NCBI GenBank assembly: GCA_002311645.1
Contig: DBYW01000010.1
Span: forward strand, 22,893 to 49,639
Direction of reading: 5' to 3'
Length of the DNA stretch: 26,747 nucleotides
Source: Bacteroidales bacterium UBA1176
GTDB taxonomy: Bacteria > Bacteroidota > Bacteroidia > Bacteroidales > WCHB1-69
The position numbers and the translations under genes are program-made. This document shows, piece after piece, positions 16,715-25,471 of this stretch. How positions within the stretch are numbered: position 1 is the first letter of the stretch; each line of letters begins with the position of its first letter. The notes under the pieces were generated by a model. It was not told the origin of the DNA. It was given only the letters and a program-made list of their open reading frames with translations, and did not search any database.

Positions 16715-17938
16715 ATGAAGAGAGTAGTCATCACCGGCATGGGCATCTATTCTTGCCTTGGCAAGAACCTCGACGAGGTGCTTGCCTCGCTTCGCGTGGG
16801 CAAGTCCGGCATCGGCATCGACCCCAAGCGCGTGGAGTACGGCTATCGTTCCCCACTCACCGGCATCCTGGAACGTCCCGTTCTCAAGGGCATCCTGGAC
16901 CGTCGCTCACGTGTGTGCCTGCCCGAGCAGGGAGAATACGCCTACATGGCCACCGCGGAAGCTCTTCGCAACGCCAACATCGACCTCGACTATCTTGAGC
17001 ACAACGAGGTGGGCGTGCTTTACGGCAACGACTCGTCAGCCAAAGCCGTGATCGATGCGCACACGACTGCCTTGGAGTACAAAGACACGCAGATGATGGG
17101 CTCAGGCGCCATCTTCCAATCCATGAACTCCACGGTGACGATGAACCTGTCGACCATATTCAAGCTGCGGGGCATTAACCTGACCATCAGCGCGGCCTGC
17201 GCCAGCGGCTCACACGCCATCGGCTTGGGCATGATGTACATCCGCAACGGACTACAGGATGTCATCATCTGCGGCGGCGCACAGGAGACCAACTACCTTT
17301 CCATGGGCAGTTTCGACGGCATTGCCGCTTTTTCCACCCGTGTGGACGAGCCGACGAAGGCCTCCCGTCCCTTCGACCGCGACCACGACGGACTGGTCCC
17401 CAGCGGCGGGGCCGCAACGCTCATCCTCGAAGAATACGAACACGCCGTCAAACGCGGTGCCAACATCATCGCAGAACTTGTCGGTTATGGCTTCTCCTCC
17501 AACGGAGTGAACATCTCCCAGCCCAGCGACCAAGGTTCCATCATAGCCATGACGCGCGCCATGCAGGACGCCGGCGTCAATGCCAAGGACATCGACTACA
17601 TCAACGCACACGCCACTTCCACCATCCAAGGCGACCAACTTGAGGCCAAGGCCATCGACACGCTCTTCGGCGAATTGCGCACCCCCGTCAGCTCGACCAA
17701 GTCCATGACAGGTCACGAATGCTGGATGGCCGGCGCCAGCGAGATTGTTTATTCCAACTTGATGATGCTCAACAGCTTCATTGCCCCTAACATCAACTTC
17801 GAAAATCCAGACGAATATTCAAGAAACCTGAATATCATCAATATACCTACCGAGCACACCATCAACACCTATCTTTCCAACTCCTTTGGATTTGGTGGCA
17901 CCAACAGTGCTTTAGTCGTCAAGAAATTCATAAAATAA
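16715..17938 (+). CDS. Beta-ketoacyl-ACP synthase (KS 1, FabF-like)
   Basis: A 407-residue KS of normal FabB/FabF length. The Cys-His-His triad is intact: C162 (SAACASGSHAIG), H299 (NAHATST) and H334 (TKSMTGHECWMAGA, with conserved K329). The C-terminal SNSFGFGGTNSALVV glycine-rich loop is present. It condenses acyl donors with malonyl-ACP. 'GHECWMAGAS' where FabF has GHxxGAAG is a FabB-like variant. It lies 33 bp after fabG and 19 bp before the first ACP, the classic arrangement of an iterative type II synthase set. Confidence 0.92.
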   Translation: MKRVVITGMGIYSCLGKNLDEVLASLRVGKSGIGIDPKRVEYGYRSPLTGILERPVLKGILDRRSRVCLPEQGEYAYMATAEALRNANIDLDYLEHNEVGVLYGNDSSAKAVIDAHTTALEYKDTQMMGSGAIFQSMNSTVTMNLSTIFKLRGINLTISAACASGSHAIGLGMMYIRNGLQDVIICGGAQETNYLSMGSFDGIAAFSTRVDEPTKASRPFDRDHDGLVPSGGAATLILEEYEHAVKRGANIIAELVGYGFSSNGVNISQPSDQGSIIAMTRAMQDAGVNAKDIDYINAHATSTIQGDQLEAKAIDTLFGELRTPVSSTKSMTGHECWMAGASEIVYSNLMMLNSFIAPNINFENPDEYSRNLNIINIPTEHTINTYLSNSFGFGGTNSALVVKKFIK

Positions 17939-17957
17939 CATATCAAAACCACCTTAC

Positions 17958-18200
17958 ATGCAAAGAGAAGAAATCGTCAAAACAGTCAACGACTTTTTAG
18001 TGAACGAGATTGAAATTGAAGAAGACTTGCTGAAAGAAGAGGCCTTGTTGAAAGAGGGACTCGGCATTGACAGCCTTGACTTCGTGGACATCGTCGTTAT
18101 CGTGGAAAAGAAATTTGGGTTCAAAATCAAGCCCGAGGAGATGAAAGATGTCAAGACCTTGGGACAATTTTACGACTTCATCGTTGGAAAAGTAAACTAA
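17958..18200 (+). CDS. Acyl carrier protein (ACP 1)
   Basis: An 80-residue acidic ACP. The phosphopantetheine attachment site is Ser39 in LGIDSLDFVDIVV. The helix 2 sequence 'DFVDIVVIVEKKFGFKI' and the following 'TLGQFYDFIV' are typical. It carries the growing chain between the cluster enzymes after activation by a phosphopantetheinyl transferase, which is not encoded in the window. It follows KS 1 by 19 bp and precedes the acyltransferase by 3 bp. Confidence 0.93.
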   Translation: MQREEIVKTVNDFLVNEIEIEEDLLKEEALLKEGLGIDSLDFVDIVVIVEKKFGFKIKPEEMKDVKTLGQFYDFIVGKVN

Positions 18201-18203
18201 TAC

Positions 18204-19088
18204 ATGGCCCAGACCCAAGACTGGAAAGGCAAGACCAATGGAGGGGCTTTTGGGCAACGTTTCCTGTTGCGCACCTTGCGTCACGTGCCCACAAGGGCGT
18301 TTTATCCCGTGCTCTACCCCATCATTCCCTTCTGTCTTCTGTTTGCACGGAAGACCAATCGAGCCATATACCAGTATTACCGCAAGATCTGGGGTCTGAG
18401 TCGTTGGAAAGCCTTCACGGGCAACGTCAAGACAGCCTTTGTTTTCGGACGCGTCGTCATCGACAAATTCGCCCTCTGGGCCGGGAACAAGGCACAATTC
18501 AAAATCACCATCCGAGAAGAGGACAGCGCCCTGGTAGACCGCATGTTGGACCAGGAGAAGGGTTTCATCCTCGCCGGTTCCCACATCGGCAACTTCGAGC
18601 TGATGGGGCAGGCGTTAGAACAAGACCGCAAGCCTTTCAACTGCATCATCTTCGGCGGCGAGAGCCAACTCCTTCAAGAACGCCGCAACACTATCTTCCA
18701 AGAAAACAACGTCAAACTCATTCCTGTAACGGAAGACATGTCACACCTCTTTGCCATCAAGGAGGCGCTCGACCATGGCGAAGTTGTCGCCATCCTTTGC
18801 GACCGCATGTTCACGGGGAACAAGAAAAAAAGCGTTGACTTTCTCGGACACCTTGCCGATTTCCCGACCGGCATTTTCCGCATCGCCACCCTCATGGAGG
18901 TACCTGTCATCTCTGCCTTTATGCTCAAGGACAAGAACAACCGCTATCACAGCCACTTAGTCCCGTTGGACAGCAACAGCAGCGACGACCTTCTTCTCCA
19001 ATACGTTCACTCTTTGGAAGAAGTTTTGCACACCTATCCTGAACAATGGTTCAACTTCTTCGATTTTTGGAAAACACAAGACAACTAA
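18204..19088 (+). CDS. LpxL/HtrB-like lysophospholipid acyltransferase family protein
   Basis: A 294-residue protein. The acyltransferase motif H(X4)E is H127-IGNF-E132 (AGSHIGNFELMGQAL), with a later 'ILCDRMF' and 'FPTGIFRIATLMEVPVISAFML' as in the LpxL/HtrB group. A hydrophobic stretch at about 33-48 suggests membrane association. In aryl polyene clusters an acyltransferase of this kind is thought to attach the finished polyene to a lipid-type anchor; here that role is inferred from context. It is shorter than many lipid A acyltransferases but within the family range. It lies 3 bp after ACP 1. Confidence 0.88.
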   Translation: MAQTQDWKGKTNGGAFGQRFLLRTLRHVPTRAFYPVLYPIIPFCLLFARKTNRAIYQYYRKIWGLSRWKAFTGNVKTAFVFGRVVIDKFALWAGNKAQFKITIREEDSALVDRMLDQEKGFILAGSHIGNFELMGQALEQDRKPFNCIIFGGESQLLQERRNTIFQENNVKLIPVTEDMSHLFAIKEALDHGEVVAILCDRMFTGNKKKSVDFLGHLADFPTGIFRIATLMEVPVISAFMLKDKNNRYHSHLVPLDSNSSDDLLLQYVHSLEEVLHTYPEQWFNFFDFWKTQDN

Positions 19089-19121
19089 CTTTTCATCAAA
19101 CACTTATAAAATTCATCCACA

Positions 19122-20213
19122 ATGAAACTTGAAAATCCTCAAAAAAACATATACGCAAAGGAGCGATTCACGGCGTTGGAAGCCCAACGTTTAGCGCAGG
19201 AGATTGCATTCGGTCCCGTAGTGTTCCAAGTCTCCCGCCTGATGGTGAAGTTTGGCATTCTCAAAATGCTGGACGAGCGCAAGGACGGCATGACGTTGGA
19301 GGAAATTGCACGCGAGGCTAAGCTTTCCCGCTATGGTGCGCAAGTTCTCTTGGAATCCTCCCTTACCATTGGCACCATCCTGCTGAAAGAGGAGCGTTTC
19401 TTCCTGGCCAAGGCCGGTTGGTTCTTGCTGAACGATGAAATGGCGCGTGTCAACATGGATTTCAACCACGACGTGAACTACTTGGGGCTTTTCAACTTGG
19501 AGGAAGCCATTGTGAACGGGAAACCAGAAGGTCTCAAAGTGTTCGGGCAATGGCCCACCATCTACGAAGGGCTGTCACAGCTGCCCCCGCAAGTGCAGAA
19601 GAGTTGGTTCGGTTTTGACCATTTCTACTCCGACAACTCATTCCCCATGGCCTTGGACATCGTTTTCAGCCGCAAGCCCGCCCACCTGCTTGACGTAGGC
19701 GGCAACACCGGGCGCTGGGCCGTCCAATGCGTGGCACACGATCCCGACGTGCAAGTCACCATCATGGATCTGCCGCAACAGCTGGAAATGATGCGCCAGC
19801 AGACCCGCAACCTGGCGGGCGCAGACCGCATCCACGGCCACGGCTGCAACCTGCTCGACCGCAACGTGCCCTTCCCCACCGGCTTCCAGGCCATCTGGAT
19901 GAGCCAATTCCTCGACTGCTTCTCCGAAGAGGAGGTCATCAGCATCCTCTCCCGCGCCGCGAAGTCCATGGGCGACGACTGCCGGCTCTACATCATGGAG
20001 ACACTTTGGGACCGCCAGCGCTTCGAAACCGCCTCTTACTGTCTGGCTCAAATCAGCCTGTACTTCACTGCCATGGCCAACGGCAATAGCAAGATGTACT
20101 ATTCCGGCGACATGGAACGCTGCATCCACGAGGCCGGCCTGGTCATCGAGAAATATCATGACAACCTCGGTTTGGGGCATACCATCATCGAATGCAAAAA
20201 ACCGCAAAAATAG
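19122..20213 (+). CDS. SAM-dependent methyltransferase (small-molecule O-MT-like fold)
   Basis: A 363-residue methyltransferase of the hydroxyneurosporene/plant-OMT type. The N-terminal dimerisation winged helix (about 20-100, 'VFQVSRLMVKFGILKMLDER' then 'MTLEEIAREAKLSRYGAQVLLES') precedes a Rossmann domain with SAM motif LLDVGGNTGRWAVQ (189-202) and 'VTIMDLPQQ' (motif II). The position of the catalytic His of plant O-methyltransferases (L-H-D-W) reads LDCF (264-267), so the general base is missing. This raises the possibility of ring C-methylation, which needs no such base. It would decorate the aryl head group of the cluster product. Genes before and after are separated by 33 and 5 bp. Confidence 0.85.
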   Translation: MKLENPQKNIYAKERFTALEAQRLAQEIAFGPVVFQVSRLMVKFGILKMLDERKDGMTLEEIAREAKLSRYGAQVLLESSLTIGTILLKEERFFLAKAGWFLLNDEMARVNMDFNHDVNYLGLFNLEEAIVNGKPEGLKVFGQWPTIYEGLSQLPPQVQKSWFGFDHFYSDNSFPMALDIVFSRKPAHLLDVGGNTGRWAVQCVAHDPDVQVTIMDLPQQLEMMRQQTRNLAGADRIHGHGCNLLDRNVPFPTGFQAIWMSQFLDCFSEEEVISILSRAAKSMGDDCRLYIMETLWDRQRFETASYCLAQISLYFTAMANGNSKMYYSGDMERCIHEAGLVIEKYHDNLGLGHTIIECKKPQK

Positions 20214-20218
20214 AAGAA

Positions 20219-20620
20219 ATGACTCCTGCACTCCCCTTCATCCCGCAACGTCCCCCGTTCGTCATGGTGGACAACATCCTCCACTGTGACCCCGTGGTTG
20301 TCCGCACCGACTTCACTATCGGAACCGACAACATTCTCATGGAAGATGGACATTTCACGGAGGCAGGACTGATGGAGAACATTGCGCAGACCTGCGCCGC
20401 ACGCATCGGCTGGCTCAACCAAGACAAGCCTGTGCGCATCGGCGTCATTGGATCCATCAACAATTTCAAGGTGCTGCGACTGCCCCTTGCAGGCGAGACC
20501 CTGCACACCACAGTCTCCGTAGGCTCTGAAGTGTTTGAAGCCATCATCGTGCATGCCGAGACCTTTTCCGGCAACGAGAAAGTGGCCGAATGCGACATGA
20601 AGGTGTTTGTAATCGGATAA
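20219..20620 (+). CDS. FabZ/ApeP-like hot-dog 3-hydroxyacyl-ACP dehydratase
   Basis: A 133-residue hot-dog protein. The catalytic pair of FabZ-type dehydratases is present: H45 (EDGHFTEAG) and E53 (LMENIAQTCA), together with the N-terminal 'FIPQRPPFVMVDNIL' block, where FabZ has PHRxPFLLVD. It would remove water from the 3-hydroxyacyl-ACP to make each conjugated double bond. I prefer the ATG at 20219 because an A-rich run (ccgcaaaaatagaagaa) precedes it. An alternative ATG at 20192 would overlap the methyltransferase by 22 bp and add nine residues. Confidence 0.85.
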   Translation: MTPALPFIPQRPPFVMVDNILHCDPVVVRTDFTIGTDNILMEDGHFTEAGLMENIAQTCAARIGWLNQDKPVRIGVIGSINNFKVLRLPLAGETLHTTVSVGSEVFEAIIVHAETFSGNEKVAECDMKVFVIG

Positions 20621-20633
20621 ACAACATGAAATA

Positions 20634-21062
20634 ATGGACAAGAAAAAGATATTGCGAGCAGAAAAGGACATCGACATCCGCTTCAACGAAGTGGACTCGA
20701 TGGGCATCGTGTGGCATGGCAACTACACCTTATACTTCGAGGATGCCCGGGAAACTTTCGGCAAGCTCTATCAACTCGAATATTTATATATGTATAAGAT
20801 GGGCTTTTATGCCCCGCTCGTTGACCTGCATGTGCAATATAAGCGAGCCATAAAATACCAGGATAAAATCAAGATAATCATAGAATATCACGACACTGAG
20901 GCTGCCAAAATTGTGTTCGACTACACCATTTTGAATCGTGAGACCAACGAGGTGATGGCATTGGGCCAGACCACGCAAGTCTTTTTGAATCACGATTATG
21001 AGCTCATGCTGCAAGTGCCGGAATTTTTCATAGAATGGAAGAGACTGAACGGAATCATATAA
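20634..21062 (+). CDS. YbgC/4HBT-type acyl thioesterase
   Basis: A 142-residue hot-dog thioesterase. 'RFNEVDSMGIVWHGNYTLYFEDARE' (16-40) is the 4-hydroxybenzoyl-CoA thioesterase signature with catalytic Asp21. In the cluster it may release or edit acyl chains from ACP. Such thioesterases recur in aryl polyene clusters, but their exact step is poorly defined. The next gene starts 28 bp before this one ends. Confidence 0.88.
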   Translation: MDKKKILRAEKDIDIRFNEVDSMGIVWHGNYTLYFEDARETFGKLYQLEYLYMYKMGFYAPLVDLHVQYKRAIKYQDKIKIIIEYHDTEAAKIVFDYTILNRETNEVMALGQTTQVFLNHDYELMLQVPEFFIEWKRLNGII

Positions 21063-22234
21063 TCCACAAAATTGGCGAGGGGGTTGTCTCCCCGTTAGGC
21101 TTCACCGCCGATGCCGTCTATGCGGCCATCCTGCGGGGGGAGCGCGGTGGTGCCCTGCACGAAGGCACGTTCGGCGTTCCAGAGCCATTTTTCGCTTCCA
21201 TACTTGACAAAACACACCTCCGCAATTCTTTCAGTGCCTTGACAGACTTTGGATGCGAAGGGTACACTTCCGTGGAGATGGCCGCTATCGTGGCAGCCAA
21301 CCAAGCCATCGAGGAAGCGAACATCGCCCCCGACCGCAGCGATGTACAGTTCATTCTCTCCACCACAAAAGGGAATGTGGACTTGTTGGAGAACAACCCC
21401 TATGAGCCGGAGCGTCCCTATCTATGGCATACCGCACAAATGGTGGCTGACTTTTACGACAACCCCAACCGCCCCATAGTGGTGAGCAACGCCTGCATCT
21501 CCGGCTGTGCCGCGCAGGTGGAGGCCTTCCGGCAACTGCGCCAAGGCACCTGCAAGTATGCTATCGTTGTGGGGGTTGACATGCTCTCCAAGTTCGTCGT
21601 GTCCGGATTCCAGTCGTTTAAGGCTCTGTCACCGGAATTGTGCAAGCCGTTCGATGCCAACCGACGGGGGCTGAACCTCGGCGAGGCCGCCGCCGCCATA
21701 GTCTATACCATGGGTGACGAGGACGAAATACTCACAGGTGAACTTATCCCCGAAGGATGGGCCATCCGCAACGATGCCAACCACATATCGGGGCCCTCGC
21801 GCACCGGAGAGGGACTGTTGCGCGCCATACAAGCTGCCACGCAAAGCCACGACACTTCCCGCATCGCCTTCATCAACGCCCACGGCACTGCAACACCCTA
21901 CAACGACGACATGGAGTCAATGGCCATCAGCCGTGCCGGACTCGCACACACGCCTGTCAACAGCCTCAAAGGCTACCTGGGACACACGCTGGGTGCCGCT
22001 GGCATTCTCGAAGTCATCCTCTCCGCACACGCCTTGCGCGACCATACAGCCATCCCGTCCGCCGGCACCGAAACGCCCGGCACTGTCGCCGAAATCAACA
22101 TCTGTTTTAACACAAGCGACACCATACATCAACAAGATGCGAACACGCACAGTGTCCATGGCGACCATTTTCTAAAACTCATCTCTGGATTCGGAGGCAG
22201 CAACGCCGCCCTCCTTTTCCGCATCAAACAATAA
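21035..22234 (+). CDS. Beta-ketoacyl-ACP synthase (KS 2)
   Basis: A 399-residue KS with an intact triad: C154 (SNACISGCAAQ), H283 (NAHGTATPYND) and H317 (SLKGYLGHTLGAAG). The C-terminal 'LISGFGGSNAALLF' loop is present. The N terminus (IIHKIGEGVVSPLG) starts like other cluster KSs, and 21035 is the only usable ATG, so the 28-bp overlap with the thioesterase is real and suggests translational coupling. The segment 'PYEPERPYLWHTAQMVADFYDNPN' (122-145) replaces the usual short loop. It probably carries out one of the distinct condensations (initiation or extension), which cannot be assigned from sequence alone. Confidence 0.9.
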   Translation: MEETERNHIIHKIGEGVVSPLGFTADAVYAAILRGERGGALHEGTFGVPEPFFASILDKTHLRNSFSALTDFGCEGYTSVEMAAIVAANQAIEEANIAPDRSDVQFILSTTKGNVDLLENNPYEPERPYLWHTAQMVADFYDNPNRPIVVSNACISGCAAQVEAFRQLRQGTCKYAIVVGVDMLSKFVVSGFQSFKALSPELCKPFDANRRGLNLGEAAAAIVYTMGDEDEILTGELIPEGWAIRNDANHISGPSRTGEGLLRAIQAATQSHDTSRIAFINAHGTATPYNDDMESMAISRAGLAHTPVNSLKGYLGHTLGAAGILEVILSAHALRDHTAIPSAGTETPGTVAEINICFNTSDTIHQQDANTHSVHGDHFLKLISGFGGSNAALLFRIKQ

Positions 22235-22247
22235 TAAACTTTGAATT

Positions 22248-22868
22248 TTGAACTATAACTTTCACATAGAATCCCATTGTCGCATCACCCAAGAATTGGT
22301 GAGACTGAATGACGAGACAGTCTGCCGCAATCAAGACGGACAGGATTGGCTTGGCGACATTTACCACGCCATCAGCATGCAGTATCCCAAATTCTTCAAG
22401 ATGGACCATCTGTGCAAGGCCGGAACGTTAGCTGCCGAGTTGCTGTTGCACGACAAGGAGTTCGACCGCGAGAACGTGAAAGCTAACTGGGGCATCGTCC
22501 TGATGAACAGTGCCTCTTCCTTGGATGACGACCGTCGTTACGAAGAGACCATCCGCGACACGGACAACTACTACCCCAGCCCCGCCATCTTCGTCTATAC
22601 GCTGGCTAACATCGTAACGGGAGAGATAGCCATCCGGCATAAAATCGGAGGCGAGAGTTCCTTCTATGTCTTTGAGAAATTCGATGGTGAACAGATGCTC
22701 GATTTGGCTGAACGCGCCTTTGCAGACACACCGGAGTTAGACACGCTGCTTTGCGGCTGGGTGGACTACGACAAATCCAATCCAGACGTGTTACTGTGCC
22801 TGCTTCAACGAGGGGAGAATGTCACTGACAGAGCCCTATTGATTGACAATATTAACAAACTATACTAA
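22248..22868 (+). CDS. KS-like half protein, catalytically incompetent
   Basis: About 206 residues read from a TTG at 22248; the first in-frame ATG is some 43 codons later and would cut the conserved part. It resembles the N-terminal half of a ketosynthase (Ketoacyl-synt_2 / chain-length-factor-like): 'FFKMDHLCKAGTLAAELLL', 'WGIVLMNSASSLDDDRRYEETI', 'PSPAIFVYTLANIVTGEIAIRHKIGGESSFYVFEKFD' and 'LDTLLCGWVDYDKSNPDVLLCLL'. The nucleophile position falls in IGGESSFYV, which has no Cys, and the C-terminal half with the two His residues is absent. It may be a structural or chain-length partner for a cluster KS. It sits 13 bp after KS 2 and 11 bp before ACP 2. Confidence 0.75.
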   Translation: MNYNFHIESHCRITQELVRLNDETVCRNQDGQDWLGDIYHAISMQYPKFFKMDHLCKAGTLAAELLLHDKEFDRENVKANWGIVLMNSASSLDDDRRYEETIRDTDNYYPSPAIFVYTLANIVTGEIAIRHKIGGESSFYVFEKFDGEQMLDLAERAFADTPELDTLLCGWVDYDKSNPDVLLCLLQRGENVTDRALLIDNINKLY

Positions 22869-22879
22869 TAAACAAGAAA

Positions 22880-23137
22880 ATGAAAGAACTGATTGAAGAA
22901 CTGAAGAATGAGATTATCGAAGTCCTGAACTTGGAAGGCATGACGCCCGCCGACATTGACGAGAATGCGCCGTTGTTCGGCGAGGGTCTGGGACTCGACT
23001 CCATCGACGCCCTTGAGCTCATCGTCTTATTGGAGAAGAATTACGGCATCAAGCTCAACAACGCCAACGAAGGCAAGGAGATCTTCAAGTCCGTGACCGT
23101 CATGGCCGAATATATCGCCGCCCACAGAACGAAATAG
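22880..23137 (+). CDS. Acyl carrier protein (ACP 2)
   Basis: An 85-residue ACP with phosphopantetheine Ser41 in GLGLDSIDALELIVLL. It differs clearly from ACP 1 in sequence ('KNYGIKLNNANEGKEIFKSVTVMAEYI'), suggesting the two ACPs serve different steps, such as starter loading versus extension or different KS partners. It lies 3 bp before the fused KS gene. Confidence 0.93.
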   Translation: MKELIEELKNEIIEVLNLEGMTPADIDENAPLFGEGLGLDSIDALELIVLLEKNYGIKLNNANEGKEIFKSVTVMAEYIAAHRTK

Positions 23138-23140
23138 TTC

Positions 23141-25471
23141 ATGGAGAGAATAGTCGTAACCGGCACAGGCATCATCACATCGTTGGGGATGGGCAAGGCC
23201 GTCACGCTGGAGAATCTCCAGTCGGAGCGGCGTGCCATTGGCACATTGCAACATCTGCACACCAAGCACACCGACATTCCCGCCGGAGAAGTGCCCTACA
23301 GCGACGACGAGATGCGTGAGCTTCTCGGCATCGCCGCCGACAAGAAGATCACCCGCACCTCCCTGTTAGGGCGCGTCGCCTTGAAGGAGGCCTTGGCTGA
23401 AGCACATTTGCAAACCGCAAGCGACAAGCGTGTTGCCTTCATCAACGGCAACACAGTCGGCGGCATGGAAAAAAGTGAACGTTTCTATCATCACTTTTTG
23501 AACGACAATGAGCGAAACGACTACATTGCCCTGCACGACTGCGGAGCCTGCACCGACCTCATCGCCGAGGAGTATGGCGGCAAGTTCGAGTTGATCACCA
23601 CCATTTCCACAGCCTGCTCGTCGGCGGCCAACGCCATCATCCTCGGTGCCAATCTCATCCGGGAGGGCAAGGCCGACATTGCGGTGGTTGGCGGCACAGA
23701 GTGTCTCTCACTCTTCCATCTCAACGGGTTCAACTCGCTGATGATTTTGGACAACGAGCCCTGCCGGCCTTTCGACGCTGAGCGCCACGGCCTAAACTTA
23801 GGCGAAGGCGCCGCCTACATCGTCATTGAGGGCGAATCCACTGCCGCACGTCGCGGCATTGCCCCGTTGTGCCAACTTTCGGGATATGGGAATGCCTGCG
23901 ATGCTTTCCACCAGACTGCGACATCTCCCAACGGCGAAGGCGCCTATCGTGCCATGCGACAAGCGCTCGCATCGAGCGGACTAACGCCTGACGACATCGA
24001 CTACATCAATGCGCACGGCACCGGCACTGGCAACAACGACCTCTGTGAGGGCATCGCCATGATGCGCATTTTCGGCGACCAGATGCCGCCCGTCTCCTCC
24101 ACCAAGAGCTACACGGGGCACACCACCAGTGCTGCCGGCGGCGTGGAGAGCGTAATCTCAATATTGGCACTGCAGCACCAGTTCATCCCGGCGAACATAG
24201 GTTTCAAGACCCCTATCGCAGAACACAACTTCCGTCCTGTCGGCCATGTGGTCAAGGATGCCGCACTGCAACATGTGCTCACCAACTCCTTTGGATTCGG
24301 AGGCAACGACTCGTCCTGTATCTTTTCAACATTGGATACGGCGAAACAGGCATCGGACGTCAAACAATCGGGCTCAAAGAGCCGCATTTCTACAGGCGAT
24401 GCATACATCCGTGCCATCTCACAGATTTCCGTGCAACAGCCGCTCAATGACGAGTGGTTCGAGCATCCCATCATGCCTGCACAGCCCTATAACGAGTCCA
24501 TTGAGCCAGACTACAAGCCCTACTTTTCCCCCATCGCGGCACGCCGGATGGGCAAACTCCTCAAGCGCGCCGTGGCCACTGCCGTCAGCACATTACAGAA
24601 AGCATGCGTTCCTACCGATGGCACCGCCCAGCTTGACGCCGTCATCACTGGCACGGGATTAGGCTGCATCGACAGCACGGAGAAGTTTCTCACCGCCATG
24701 CTCGACAACGACGAGGAGTGCCTGCCACCCACTCATTTCATGCAGTCCACCCACAACACCATCGGTTCGCAAGTGGCCCTGCACCTGAAATGCCACGGCT
24801 ACAACTGCACCTATTCGCATCGCGGGACATCCTTTGACAGCAGCCTGTTCGACGCTCTCGCGCAAATACGCCTCGGGCTTATCCACAATGCCCTCGTAGG
24901 CGGACAAGACGAGATGACCCCTGCCTATTTCGACATGCTCGGCAAAATCGGCTATTGGAAAAAGGACGATGTAAGTCCTGACACGCTCCGCAAGGCCGAC
25001 AGTCCGGGCTCGTTTTCCGGAAGCTGCTCGTTGAACATGTTCGTCACGGATGCTCCAGACAGTGAATCACTCTGTCGCATCGACGGCATGGACCTGCTCA
25101 ACAAGCCCACACCCGACGAGCTCCGCGAACATGTCAAGCAACTGATTGCCAATGCCGGCCTCACGCCCGACGATGTGCCATATCTCATGCTGGGGCTAAG
25201 CGGCGACAAGGAGAACGACGCCGTGTATCGCGCTTTCTCCACCGATATTCTGCCACAAAAAAACATTCTCTGGTATAAACACATCTTCGGGGAATCGTTC
25301 TGTTCCTCTGCGTTTGGCGTTTACGCCGCCGCACTCTGCCTACACCGGAACACCGTTCCTGCGCACCTCTTCTACGGCAAGAACTATTCAAAGGCCTTGC
25401 CCAAACATATACTCGTGTACAACCATTTTCACAATATAGACCACTCTCTACTCCTTCTGTCACAATGCTAA
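23141..25471 (+). CDS. Ketosynthase fused to a degenerate ketosynthase (KS 3 plus KS-like domain)
   Basis: A 776-residue protein, twice the usual KS length. Residues 1-397 are a complete KS: C159 (TISTACSSAANA), H292 (NAHGTGTGNND), K322 and H327 (TKSYTGHTTSAAGG), ending in SFGFGGNDSSCIF. After a polar linker (about 398-418) comes a second thiolase-fold domain (419-776). It includes 'YFSPIAARRMGKLLKRAVATA', 'DAVITGTGLGCIDSTEKFL', 'GSQVALHLKCHGYNC' and 'NALVGGQDEMTP'. Its three catalytic positions align to Gly562, about Gly685 and Glu718, while Lys713 is kept. The second domain therefore looks like a chain-length-factor-type pseudo-KS. No stop or frameshift separates the halves. KS/CLF pairs are usually two proteins. 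The stop overlaps the DMT gene by 7 bp. Confidence 0.88.
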   Translation: MERIVVTGTGIITSLGMGKAVTLENLQSERRAIGTLQHLHTKHTDIPAGEVPYSDDEMRELLGIAADKKITRTSLLGRVALKEALAEAHLQTASDKRVAFINGNTVGGMEKSERFYHHFLNDNERNDYIALHDCGACTDLIAEEYGGKFELITTISTACSSAANAIILGANLIREGKADIAVVGGTECLSLFHLNGFNSLMILDNEPCRPFDAERHGLNLGEGAAYIVIEGESTAARRGIAPLCQLSGYGNACDAFHQTATSPNGEGAYRAMRQALASSGLTPDDIDYINAHGTGTGNNDLCEGIAMMRIFGDQMPPVSSTKSYTGHTTSAAGGVESVISILALQHQFIPANIGFKTPIAEHNFRPVGHVVKDAALQHVLTNSFGFGGNDSSCIFSTLDTAKQASDVKQSGSKSRISTGDAYIRAISQISVQQPLNDEWFEHPIMPAQPYNESIEPDYKPYFSPIAARRMGKLLKRAVATAVSTLQKACVPTDGTAQLDAVITGTGLGCIDSTEKFLTAMLDNDEECLPPTHFMQSTHNTIGSQVALHLKCHGYNCTYSHRGTSFDSSLFDALAQIRLGLIHNALVGGQDEMTPAYFDMLGKIGYWKKDDVSPDTLRKADSPGSFSGSCSLNMFVTDAPDSESLCRIDGMDLLNKPTPDELREHVKQLIANAGLTPDDVPYLMLGLSGDKENDAVYRAFSTDILPQKNILWYKHIFGESFCSSAFGVYAAALCLHRNTVPAHLFYGKNYSKALPKHILVYNHFHNIDHSLLLLSQC

